From contig JAICMB010000206.1 in assembly GCA_025929455.1 (NCBI GenBank), positions 1 through 6,291 on the forward strand: a DNA stretch of 6,291 nucleotides. Direction: 5' to 3'. Both the position numbers and the translations under genes were made by a program. Under the pieces are notes generated by a model. The model was not told the origin of the DNA and made no database searches. It was given only the letters and a program-made list of their open reading frames with translations. Shown here one piece after another: positions 1-6,291 of this stretch; position 1 is the stretch's first letter; the number at the start of each line of letters is the position of its first letter. Source of the DNA: Bryobacteraceae bacterium. Lineage in GTDB: Bacteria > Acidobacteriota > Terriglobia > Bryobacterales > Bryobacteraceae.

Positions 1-822
1 CTGCTCGCGCGGCTGCTTAAAGAGCGCGGCCTTCAAACCGCCATCCTCACCCGCGGCTATCGACGCGCCTCCACCGAAGATCTCGTCATCGAGCCCGGCG
101 GCAACGCGCCGATCGAGCAGACCGGCGACGAAGCGCGCGTGTTCATCGCATCGCGGCTCGCCACTGTCGGCATTGGCGCCGACCGCTGGCGCGTGGGGAA
201 GCTCGTTGAAGAGCACGCGCGTCCCGATATTTTCCTGCTCGACGACGGTTTCCAGCATCGCCGCCTCAAGCGCGATCTCGACATCGTTCTCATCGACGCG
301 CTCGATCCCTTCGCGGGCGGCGTCTTTCCGCTGGGCCGGCTGCGCGAACCGTTCTCCGCGCTGGCCCGCGCCGATGTCATCGTGCTCACGCGCTGTGAAC
401 CGGAGCGGCAATACCGTGGCCTTTCAGCACGCATTCGCTGCATAAATAAGACCGCGCCCATCATTCGAGCGCGCGTTAAACCCGGCGACTGGATTGCCGC
501 CGCCACGGGCGAGCGAGTGGCTAATCTCGATCTGCCGGCGGTCGCGTTCTGCGGCATCGGCAACCCGGACGCGTTTCTCGTGAGCCTGCGCGAGAAAGGC
601 ATCGCGCCGGTCGCGACGCGCATTTTCCGCGACCATCATAAATATACGGCCGCCGATCTCGCCGCCTTACAAGAGCTCGCCCGGGGCGCGGTGCTCGTTA
701 CGACGCAAAAAGACATCATGAATCTGCCGCATGCCGCGCCGCCCGGCATTTACTGGCTCGAATCCACCATGGAGCTGCTCGACGAATACACGCCGCCCGG
801 AATCGGTGTAGCGTATAAATAA
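1..822 (+). CDS. lpxK: Tetraacyldisaccharide 4'-kinase (LpxK), 3' part; 5' end lies outside the window
   Basis: LpxK transfers the ATP gamma-phosphate to the 4' position of the tetraacyl disaccharide 1-phosphate, giving lipid IVA. It acts at the cytoplasmic face of the inner membrane in the lipid A (Raetz) pathway. The frame is open from base 1 and gives 273 residues. The family is about 320-350 long, so roughly 60-70 N-terminal residues, including the P-loop, are missing. Numbered from the window edge, the family marks are TRGYRR at 17-22, GDE near 43, the signature DDGFQH at 81-86 (bases 241-258), DHH at 211-213 (bases 631-639) and TTQKD near the C-terminus, where TTEKD is usual. From known LpxK structures, the DDG aspartates and the DHH region contribute to the active site. 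The GTG at 139 is internal, because conserved LpxK sequence lies upstream of it. The stop codon overlaps the next start by one base. Family assignment is secure. Confidence 0.96.
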   Translation: MLARLLKERGLQTAILTRGYRRASTEDLVIEPGGNAPIEQTGDEARVFIASRLATVGIGADRWRVGKLVEEHARPDIFLLDDGFQHRRLKRDLDIVLIDALDPFAGGVFPLGRLREPFSALARADVIVLTRCEPERQYRGLSARIRCINKTAPIIRARVKPGDWIAAATGERVANLDLPAVAFCGIGNPDAFLVSLREKGIAPVATRIFRDHHKYTAADLAALQELARGAVLVTTQKDIMNLPHAAPPGIYWLESTMELLDEYTPPGIGVAYK

Positions 823-1652
823 TGCGCACTCGTATTCTGCTCTGCTCCGCGCTGGTGCTTGGAGTTGCGGGCCTGCTCTATTCGCAGCAGGAGACTCCGC
901 GGAAAAAGAAGCTGCTCGCCATCGGCGAGGTCAAAGGTTTCGAGCACGACTCCGTCTCGCACGCGCTCGCCACCATCGAGCGCATGGGCCAGGAGTCGGG
1001 ACTATACGACACCTACATCCGCACCGATAGCGAACTCTTGACCAAGCAGCCCATCAAAGGCGGCCATTCGAACGCGAAAAACCTGAACTACTTCGACGCC
1101 GTCCTGTTCTATACCACCGGCGAGCTCGACATGACGGACCAGCAGAAGAAGGACTTCCTATCGTTCATCCACGATGACGGCAAAGGCTTCATCGGCGTCC
1201 ACAGCGCCATCGACACGTTCTATAAATGGCCCGAGTATGGCGAGATGACCGGCGCATATTTCAACGAGCACCCCTGGGGCGTGTTCGAGGCGCCCGTCAT
1301 CGTCGAAGATCACAACTTCCCCGCGATGAAACCGTTTCCACCCTCGTTTACGTTCAAGGATGAGATTTATCAGGTGAAGGATTTCTCGCGCGACAAGGTC
1401 GACGTGCTGGCGCGCCTCGATCAGAGCAAGCTCGATCTGAAGAACCCGCGCGTGCACCGCACCGACGGCGATTTCCCGGTCGCCTGGGCGAAGAATTACG
1501 GCAAGGGCCGCGTCTTCTACTGCACCTTCGGCCACCGTCCCGAAAGCTGGGACCGCAAAGACGTGCAGCAGATGTATCTCGAAGCCATCAAGTGGGCCAT
1601 GGGCATGACCGACGCGAAGATCGCCCCGCACGAAATGCGCTCGGCGCAATAA
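822..1652 (+). CDS. Exported ThuA-like domain protein
   Basis: A 276-residue protein. Residues 1-21 look like a Sec signal peptide: MRTR, then a hydrophobic stretch, then a polar SQQ. There is no lipobox cysteine, so a soluble periplasmic or secreted protein is likely. The remainder reads as one ThuA-like (class I glutamine amidotransferase-like fold) domain. It opens with LLAIGEVKGFEHDS (31-44), followed by FDAVLFYTTGEL (91-102), GFIGVHSAIDTFYKWPEYGEM (from 122), FNEHPW (147-152), DEIYQ (180-184) and the C-terminal PVAWAKNYGKGRVFY with FGHRPESW (219-243). The family is named after rhizobial ThuA of trehalose use, and related proteins are often linked to sugar catabolism. Exact chemistry here is unknown, so I give no symbol. 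ATG at 822 is chosen because it shares its A with the lpxK TAA (TAATG), implying coupled translation; no strong Shine-Dalgarno is visible. It converges on the ABC permease downstream. Confidence 0.9.
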   Translation: MRTRILLCSALVLGVAGLLYSQQETPRKKKLLAIGEVKGFEHDSVSHALATIERMGQESGLYDTYIRTDSELLTKQPIKGGHSNAKNLNYFDAVLFYTTGELDMTDQQKKDFLSFIHDDGKGFIGVHSAIDTFYKWPEYGEMTGAYFNEHPWGVFEAPVIVEDHNFPAMKPFPPSFTFKDEIYQVKDFSRDKVDVLARLDQSKLDLKNPRVHRTDGDFPVAWAKNYGKGRVFYCTFGHRPESWDRKDVQQMYLEAIKWAMGMTDAKIAPHEMRSAQ

Positions 1653-1662
1653 TAGTGGGGTG

Positions 1663-1677
1663 GCCGGCCTTACCGGC
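1663..1677. repeat. Short GC-rich hairpin just after the ThuA-like gene
   Basis: GCCGG (1663-1667) and CCGGC (1673-1677) form a perfect 5-bp stem around the loop CCTTA, about 10 bases past the TAA of the ThuA-like gene. There is no T-tract after it, so it is at best a weak or Rho-assisted 3'-end structure. In DNA this GC-rich, such a short stem can arise by chance. Confidence 0.35.
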
Positions 1678-1730
1678 TGCCTCTCAGCACCAGCACATGG
1701 CAGCGGAGCCGCAAGCGCAAACCCGCAGAT

Positions 1731-1797
1731 CGCAGTGCGGCGGACGAAGCGCAATCGACGGACACATGGCTGCGGCACTGGATCTGTGCGCACTGCG
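1731..1797. repeat. 9-bp perfect inverted repeat in the convergent gap
   Basis: CGCAGTGCG at 1731-1739 has its exact reverse complement CGCACTGCG at 1789-1797, with 49 bases between the arms. It lies wholly within non-coding sequence. The arms could pair as the base of a long stem-loop or be two binding half-sites, but the wide spacing makes either role uncertain. Confidence 0.4.
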
Positions 1798-1813
1798 GAG
1801 AATCTGACAAGGT

Positions 1814-1831
1814 GTAGTTACTTTGAACTAC
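1814..1831. repeat. 6-bp inverted repeat overlapping the permease stop codon
   Basis: GTAGTT (1814-1819) and AACTAC (1826-1831) are perfect inverted arms around a 6-base loop. The permease stop (TAG on the minus strand, 1830-1828) lies inside one arm. The stem is AT-containing and short and has no following T-run, so a terminator role for the exporter operon is possible but weak. Confidence 0.3.
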
Positions 1832-4383
1832 TCATATTCCAAGGCCTCTATCAACGATCCGCGGACGGCCGATTCAGCCGGGCCGAGGGCGGACAGGAAT
1901 GCGACGCCCAGCATGATGGGAACCAGCAGCAGCGCGATCTTAAAGGGATATTCGTATGACAGCGACATGCCCGCGATGTCGCGCGCGGAGAGGTTCAGCT
2001 CGCAGTAAAGCTGCATCGCTCCGACGGCCAGGCCGAGCACGAGGCCGACGGCCGCGATCGCGAGCGCTTCGATCCAGATGGTGCCGCGGATTTGATTGCG
2101 AAGCCCGCCGACGGCTTGCAGGACCCCGAGTTCGCGGCGGCGGTCCGTGATGGACACTGTGAGCGTATTCACGATGCCAAGCACGGCCACGAGAACAGCG
2201 ACCGCGATTTGCACGTCAGTAATGCCGAACCATTGATCCGTCAGCTTCAGGATGTAGGCGCGCACTTCGCGATTGGTGAGCACGAACAGCCGCCGGTCAC
2301 TGCCGAAACGGGTGGTGATCGCGGTTTTCACGGCCTCCTCTGATGCACCGGGCGCGAGATACACGCGAAACACATTGACGGTCGTATCGCGCCAGCGGCT
2401 GATATACAGGCGGCGATCGATGAGCACTGCGCCCTGCTGATCGGAGTAATCCTTCACGATTCCGGCGATGGGCAGGCGCAGAATTCCCGTGGGCGTCGGG
2501 ACATCGACGTTGTCCCACAACTTATAGCCATGCAGGATCGCGAAGTTTTCGCTGGCGAGCAGAGCCTTGCCGGCGCCGGCCAGCGCGTACATCTGTTTCG
2601 TGTCACCTGCCACGGGCGGCAGCGTGGCATGCCGCTCGAGCGCGGATATGTCGGCCGCCACGAACATGACCGGCGTGCCGCGAATCAGGACGCGCGCGTC
2701 GCGGACACCTTGTACTGCCGCGATGCCGGGGATCGCGCGCAACTGATCCAGCATCTCGCCCGGAAACAGGAAGCTGCGCGACGTTAAGCTTTGCGACGGC
2801 GAGACGAACAGGTCGGGGTTGAGCGCGATGCGCATCCATTGATAGATGGAATCGTAGGCGGCGCGCGATAAACCACCGAGCGAAATCACCAGCGCGAGCG
2901 AGAGCATAAGCGCGGCAACGGCTCCGGAAGTGCGGCGTGGCGCCTGCAGCAGACTATCGGCGGCTAGCGTGCCTTCGACGGGCCTGACGCCGCGCAGCAG
3001 AGGCCGCAGCGCGCGCACCACCAGCGACGACAGCATCGGTGTGAGAAACACGGCCGCAGCGATGCACAACAGATCGCCCGCGTAAAACAGCGGCCGCCAT
3101 AGGGACCCCGTCAGAATGCCGGCGATGCCCGCGCCCGCGCAGGCCAGCGCCGCAATGGTGCGCACGCGGTTTTCTTTCGCGCCGATCTGCTGGTACTTTC
3201 CTTTTTGCAGCGCGGCGACCGGTTCGACGCGCGATGCATTGCGTGCGGGAAACCACGCGGCGAGGATGCTCGTCAAGACGCCGGCCGCCATCGCGCCCGC
3301 CAGCATCCACGGATTGGCCGCAAGCTCGTCGGCTTTCTCGGCAATGCCGTACATCTCGCCCATGTACGCGCCGAGATACGCGGTCATGGCGCGCGCGATC
3401 AGCATTCCCGCGCCGAGGCCGCCCAGCGATCCGATGATGCCCGCCGCCGCGCCCTCCGTGAGAAACAGCGCGCGAATCTGCCCGCGCGTGGCGCCGAGCG
3501 CGCGCAGAATCCCGATCTCGCTGCGCCGCTGCGCCACGGCGATCTGGAATGTGTTGTAGATGATGAACATTCCGATGAACAGGGCGAAGGCGCTGCTGAT
3601 GCTGGCCGTGAGCGAGAACACGCGCGACATGGCGTCGAACTGTTCGGCGCGCGCGGAGGGCTGCTCCACCTGGAAACCCGGGCCGAGCCGCGCTTCAAGC
3701 TTCCGCTGGACATCTTCCACGCGCACGCCCTCGCGCACCGCGAGATCGATGCGGTCGAACTTGCGGCCGCGGCCGAAGACTTTCTGCGCGGCGTAGATGT
3801 CCATAATGGCGAGATTGCCTCCGTAGGCGCTCGCGAGACCGCCGGGCTTCATGAGGCCGCGCACCGTGAACGTGCGCGGGCCGTCCATCGTCCGCATCGG
3901 GATCTTGCTGCCGGAGTGCAGGCCGTTGCGGGCTGCGAACGCTTCGGTGACGATGATGGAGTCGGGCTGCGCGAGAAACACCAGCGGGTCGTCGACGACC
4001 TCGCCTTCGGTGCTGTCCATGTCGTAGTCGCGCAGGCCGCGATCGCCGGTCATGTCCACGCCGAGGATCAGCAGGTTGCCTTGCCCGGGCAGCCCGGTGC
4101 CGGTGATGGCTTCTATGACGGGCACGGCGACGCGAACGTCCGGCAACTCCCGCACGCGCTCGAGCACGGTTTCATCGAACCCGGTTTCGCCGGCGCTGAT
4201 CTGCAGTTGTGTGGCGCCCGCGACGCGATCGACCGTTTGATGGAATGCGTAGACGACGGACTGATTCGCCGTGTGCATGCCGACGAAAACGGCGACACCC
4301 AGCACAATGCCGAGCGCGGTAAGCAGCGTTCGCACAAGGTGCCGGCGGACATACGGCCAGCTGATGAGGCGCAGCAGGATCAC
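1828..4383 (-). CDS. ABC transporter permease with two FtsX/MacB-type halves (YbbP-like architecture)
   Basis: An 851-residue inner-membrane permease, the partner of the ATPase just upstream. In order: a first membrane helix at about 20-37 (LLTALGIVLGVAVFVGM); a MacB-like periplasmic region at about 40-255; an FtsX domain with helices near 260-282, 308-332 and 360-379; middle helices near 409-426, 433-455 and 487-506; a second periplasmic region at about 507-720; and a C-terminal FtsX domain with helices near 722-744, 770-792 and 813-835. Ten helices and two extracytoplasmic domains match YbbP-like exporters rather than the four-helix MacB/LolC type. The two FtsX cores are visibly homologous: RRSEIGILRALGATRGQIR (287-305) against RRRELGVLQAVGGLRNQIR (748-766). 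GTG at 4383 is preferred because it overlaps the ATPase stop by 4 bases (GTGA) and has GCAGG seven bases upstream. An ATG at 4425 is in frame but lacks a ribosome site and would lie 46 bases inside the ATPase gene. The substrate is unknown; lipids, lipoproteins or hydrophobic compounds are the usual suggestions for this class. Confidence 0.92.
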   Translation of the reverse strand: MILLRLISWPYVRRHLVRTLLTALGIVLGVAVFVGMHTANQSVVYAFHQTVDRVAGATQLQISAGETGFDETVLERVRELPDVRVAVPVIEAITGTGLPGQGNLLILGVDMTGDRGLRDYDMDSTEGEVVDDPLVFLAQPDSIIVTEAFAARNGLHSGSKIPMRTMDGPRTFTVRGLMKPGGLASAYGGNLAIMDIYAAQKVFGRGRKFDRIDLAVREGVRVEDVQRKLEARLGPGFQVEQPSARAEQFDAMSRVFSLTASISSAFALFIGMFIIYNTFQIAVAQRRSEIGILRALGATRGQIRALFLTEGAAAGIIGSLGGLGAGMLIARAMTAYLGAYMGEMYGIAEKADELAANPWMLAGAMAAGVLTSILAAWFPARNASRVEPVAALQKGKYQQIGAKENRVRTIAALACAGAGIAGILTGSLWRPLFYAGDLLCIAAAVFLTPMLSSLVVRALRPLLRGVRPVEGTLAADSLLQAPRRTSGAVAALMLSLALVISLGGLSRAAYDSIYQWMRIALNPDLFVSPSQSLTSRSFLFPGEMLDQLRAIPGIAAVQGVRDARVLIRGTPVMFVAADISALERHATLPPVAGDTKQMYALAGAGKALLASENFAILHGYKLWDNVDVPTPTGILRLPIAGIVKDYSDQQGAVLIDRRLYISRWRDTTVNVFRVYLAPGASEEAVKTAITTRFGSDRRLFVLTNREVRAYILKLTDQWFGITDVQIAVAVLVAVLGIVNTLTVSITDRRRELGVLQAVGGLRNQIRGTIWIEALAIAAVGLVLGLAVGAMQLYCELNLSARDIAGMSLSYEYPFKIALLLVPIMLGVAFLSALGPAESAVRGSLIEALEYE

Positions 4384-5072
4384 GTGCGCGCCTGCAAGAC
4401 TCCGGCGCGATCTTCCACGATGCATCCGTCACGCAGGGCGATGACCCGCTCACAGCTTTCGGCAACGCGTTGGTCGTGCGTAACGATCAGCACCGTGGAG
4501 CCCAGGCGAGCGTGAAGGTCGCGAATGAGCGCGAGGATTTCATCACCGGTTTGCGAATCGAGGTTGCCGGTAGGCTCGTCGGCGAGCAGAATCGGCGGAT
4601 AGACCGACAGCGCGCGGGCGATGGCGACGCGCTGCCGCTCGCCGCCGGAGAGCTCGTCGGGCAGATGATCCATGCGCTCGCCGAGCTGCACCAGGCCCAG
4701 CAGCTCACGCGCGCGCTCGTGTACTTTCTTGCGCGGCCATCCGCGCAGGTGCAGCGGTATGGAAACGTTCTCCAGGCACGATAGCGTCGGCAGCAGATTG
4801 AAAAATTGAAATACGAAGCCGATTTTGTCGCGGCGCACGCGCGTGAGCTCGTTGTCGGAGAGGCCGCTGAGAGCGCGCCCGTCGATTTCGACTTCGCCGG
4901 ACGTCGCAAGATCGAGCCCGCCGATCAGGTTCAGCAGCGTCGATTTTCCCGAGCCCGACGGTCCCACGATGGCCGCCATTTCGCCTGCGGAAACACTCAG
5001 GTCCACGTCTTTGAGCGCGGTGACCTGGCGTTTGCCTTCGTAGATTTTGGAGACGCCGCAGAGATGAACCAC
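4380..5072 (-). CDS. ABC transporter ATP-binding protein, LolD/YbbA/MacB family
   Basis: A 230-residue cytoplasmic ATPase that powers the adjacent FtsX-type permease. Numbered from the GTG at 5072, all nucleotide-binding motifs are present: Walker A GPSGSGKST (37-45), Q-loop Gln about 89 within FVFQFFNLLPTLS, signature LSGGERQ (141-147), Walker B ILLADEP (161-167), D-loop GNLD (169-172) and H-loop His about 199 in VTHD. The FNLLPTLS stretch after the Q-loop is typical of the LolD/MacB/YbbA group. No catalytic residue is missing. The frame stays open upstream to a GTG at 5111, but homologues normally begin a few residues before the VSKIYEG motif, which suits 5072; no good Shine-Dalgarno is seen at either codon. 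The gene leads a two-gene operon with a 4-base overlap to the permease. No periplasmic adaptor (HlyD/MacA-like) gene is adjacent in the window. Confidence 0.95.
   Translation of the reverse strand: MVHLCGVSKIYEGKRQVTALKDVDLSVSAGEMAAIVGPSGSGKSTLLNLIGGLDLATSGEVEIDGRALSGLSDNELTRVRRDKIGFVFQFFNLLPTLSCLENVSIPLHLRGWPRKKVHERARELLGLVQLGERMDHLPDELSGGERQRVAIARALSVYPPILLADEPTGNLDSQTGDEILALIRDLHARLGSTVLIVTHDQRVAESCERVIALRDGCIVEDRAGVLQART
4391..4395 (-). promoter_or_regulatory. Probable ribosome binding site of the permease gene
   Basis: On the minus strand GCAGG ends seven bases before the GTG at 4383, inside the last codons of the ATPase gene. It is a partial Shine-Dalgarno match, and it favours 4383 over the ATG at 4425, which has none. 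Coupled re-initiation at the GTGA overlap could also suffice. Confidence 0.4.
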
Positions 5073-5113
5073 TAAATAGTTATGATGACGTATTGCGCGC
5101 AAACGACGCACGG
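5073..5113. promoter_or_regulatory. Compact divergent control region between the exporter operon and hyuA-like gene
   Basis: These roughly 40 bases separate two divergently transcribed genes. The half nearest the ATPase gene (about 5073-5086) is locally AT-rich against a GC-rich background. TATGAT at 5081-5086 on the + strand matches five of six -10 consensus bases. On the minus strand TAACTAT (5082-5076) is a weaker -10-like string. Neither has a convincing -35 at normal spacing. Promoters may instead lie inside the coding regions, so the assignment is tentative. Confidence 0.35.
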
Positions 5114-6291
5114 TTGCGAGTCGGCATCGATACGGGAGGCACGTTTACCGACTTCATTGTGCTGCGCGAAACGGGGCGCATTGAGACGTTCAAGCTGCCG
5201 TCGAATCCAACCGATCCGGCTTCCGTAATTTTGGACGGATTGCGTCGCGCGGCAGGTACCGCGCGGGCCGACGTTGTGCATGGCAGCACGGTAGCCACGA
5301 ACGCGCTTCTGGAACGCAAGGGCGCGCGGACGGCGCTGGTGACAACCGCGGGTTTCGAAGACGTCATCGAAATCGGACGTCAGAACCGCGCGGAGTTGTA
5401 CAATCTGACGCCCTCGCCGCGGCGGGTACTCGTCGATCGTGCGCTGCGCTTCGGCGTCGATGAGCGCGCGTATTTCGATGGAACGATCGCGCGCGCGCCA
5501 GGCGAAGCGGAATTGCGCCGCTTGCGCGAGCAACTTGAGGCGTCGGGGGTCGAATCGGTCGCCATCTGCTTCCTGCATGCTTATCGCGTGCATACAAACG
5601 AAGCGGCCGTTGCCGAAGCGCTGCGCGGAATCGGATACGTCTGCACGTCGCACGAAGTCTCGCCCGAGTTCCGCGAATATGAGCGCACCTCGACGACGGC
5701 GGTGAACGCGTCTGTCGGGCCGTTGATGGAGCGCTATCTCACGGCGCTCGCGCGCGATTGTCCGCACCGCATTTCGGTAATGCAATCGAACGGCGGCTTT
5801 CTCGATGCCGCGACGGCCGGGCGCAACGCCGTGCGGACGCTGTTGTCGGGTCCGGCCGGCGGCGTCATCGGCGCACTCGGCACGGCGCGGTTATGCGGGT
5901 TTACGCGCGTCCTCGGGTTCGATATGGGCGGCACGTCGACGGATGTGAGTCTCTGTGATGGCGCGCCGCGCGAGACCACCGAGGCCTACATCGACGGCCT
6001 GCCGGTACGCGTTCCGATGCTCGACATGCACACGGTGGGCGCGGGCGGCGGATCGATTGCGCGCGTGGATGAAGGCGGCCTGCTGCGTGTGGGACCGGAA
6101 AGCGCCGGCGCCGTTCCGGGTCCGGCTTGTTACGGCGCGGGCGAGCAGGCGACCGTAACGGACGCGCACGTCGTGCTGGGTCGTATTGCGGCGGACCAGC
6201 TTGTGGGCGGCGAGTTGCAACTCCACATCGAGCGCGCCTTCGATGCCATCGCGCGCGTGGGCGATCCGCTGGGCCTGTCCGCGGACGCGGC
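5114..6291 (+). CDS. Hydantoinase/oxoprolinase family protein, subunit A type (HyuA-like), 5' part; runs off the window
   Basis: About 392 residues are visible of a family usually near 650-700 long. Members are ATP-dependent cytoplasmic enzymes acting on cyclic amides such as hydantoins or 5-oxoproline, or are carboxylase subunits for acetone or acetophenone. The N-terminal Hydant_A_N domain begins with GIDTGGTFTD (4-13), an actin/ASKHA-type phosphate-binding loop, then has GSTVATNALLERKG (57-70). The Hydantoinase_A domain starts at about 200 and shows a second phosphate loop GFDMGGTSTD (268-277), LSGPAGG before it, GAGGGSIA (309-316) and a later PGPACYG. No frame break is seen. TTG at 5114 is chosen because it gives the usual family N-terminus (M-RVGIDTGG). 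An in-frame TTG at 5093 would add seven residues. The ATGs at 5082 and 5085 are in another frame. No clear Shine-Dalgarno is present. The specific substrate cannot be told, and any HyuB partner would lie downstream outside the window. Confidence 0.9.
   Translation, partial: MRVGIDTGGTFTDFIVLRETGRIETFKLPSNPTDPASVILDGLRRAAGTARADVVHGSTVATNALLERKGARTALVTTAGFEDVIEIGRQNRAELYNLTPSPRRVLVDRALRFGVDERAYFDGTIARAPGEAELRRLREQLEASGVESVAICFLHAYRVHTNEAAVAEALRGIGYVCTSHEVSPEFREYERTSTTAVNASVGPLMERYLTALARDCPHRISVMQSNGGFLDAATAGRNAVRTLLSGPAGGVIGALGTARLCGFTRVLGFDMGGTSTDVSLCDGAPRETTEAYIDGLPVRVPMLDMHTVGAGGGSIARVDEGGLLRVGPESAGAVPGPACYGAGEQATVTDAHVVLGRIAADQLVGGELQLHIERAFDAIARVGDPLGLSADA

Larger units (their letters stand above)
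1653..1827. other. Intergenic gap between convergent genes, no recognisable gene
   Basis: This stretch separates the stop of the ThuA-like gene from the stop of the permease gene on the opposite strand. Short open frames cross it on both strands, but none resembles a known protein and all run as shadows into the flanking genes. It contains three weak inverted repeats, listed separately. None is followed by a clear T-run, so no classical intrinsic terminator can be called. Confidence 0.7.

Noticed and set aside
1158..1793. 211-codon minus-strand frame starting in the convergent gap, with a signal-peptide-like N-terminus
   Set aside because: Most of it is antisense to the ThuA-like domain. The hydrophobic start is short and probably accidental, and there is no ribosome site or known motif.
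1592..1959. Short + strand frames crossing the convergent gap
   Set aside because: They overlap the ends of both flanking genes and have low-complexity composition. There is no evidence for a small gene.
4384..4425. N-terminal extension of the permease from the ATG at 4425
   Set aside because: It would overlap the ATPase gene by 46 bases, adds an Arg-rich stretch not expected before the first helix, and lacks a ribosome site. The GTGA overlap start at 4383 fits better.
3205..4515. 436-codon open frame on the + strand opposite the permease and the ATPase 3' end
   Set aside because: It is antisense to two clearly conserved transporter genes. Its product is rich in His, Arg, Asp and Ala with no recognisable motif, as expected for a shadow frame in GC-rich DNA.
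5487..5499. Alternating CG run as a possible Z-DNA or repeat element
   Set aside because: It is a short run inside the HyuA-like coding sequence, explained by Ile-Ala-Arg-Ala codons in a GC-rich genome.
5072..5785. 237-codon open frame on the - strand opposite the HyuA-like gene
   Set aside because: It is fully antisense to conserved hydantoinase motifs, Arg-rich, and without any family signature.
1..6291. CRISPR, tRNA/rRNA, insertion sequence, phage or defence-system content
   Set aside because: No direct-repeat arrays, tRNA-like cloverleaf, transposase motifs, terminal repeats or defence-type domains were seen. The coding space is filled by five ordinary conserved genes.

Overview
The window is GC-rich, densely packed bacterial chromosome. 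It holds five protein-coding genes, two of them cut by the window edges. LpxK indicates a Gram-negative (diderm) bacterium that makes lipid A. A secreted ThuA-like protein, a large two-domain FtsX-type exporter and an HyuA-type hydantoinase, all with strong G/C third-position codons, would suit Acidobacteriota (Bryobacterales/Solibacter-like). That placement is an inference from gene content and style, not something the sequence proves.

Layout. (1) 1-822, + strand: the 3' part of lpxK, the lipid A 4'-kinase. (2) 822-1652, + strand: an exported ThuA-like domain protein whose ATG shares one base with the lpxK stop (TAATG), so the two are probably translationally coupled. (3) 1653-1827: a 175-base gap between convergent genes, with no recognisable gene and only weak inverted repeats. 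(4) 5072-1828, - strand: a two-gene ABC exporter operon. A LolD/YbbA-type ATPase comes first, and an 851-residue permease made of two FtsX/MacB-type halves follows, joined by a 4-base GTGA overlap. (5) 5114-6291, + strand: the 5' part of a hydantoinase/oxoprolinase subunit A gene (HyuA family). It is divergent from the exporter across about 40 bases and probably starts at a non-ATG codon.

How they fit together. The ATPase and permease clearly form one transporter; its substrate cannot be read from the sequence. The lpxK/thuA-like pair share a transcript by layout but have no obvious common pathway. HyuA usually works with an HyuB subunit, which may lie beyond the right edge. I found no RNA gene, mobile element, CRISPR array or phage remnant, and no convincing new system. 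The points worth a second look are start-codon assignments, the tiny divergent control region, the internal duplication of the permease and the convergent intergenic repeats.
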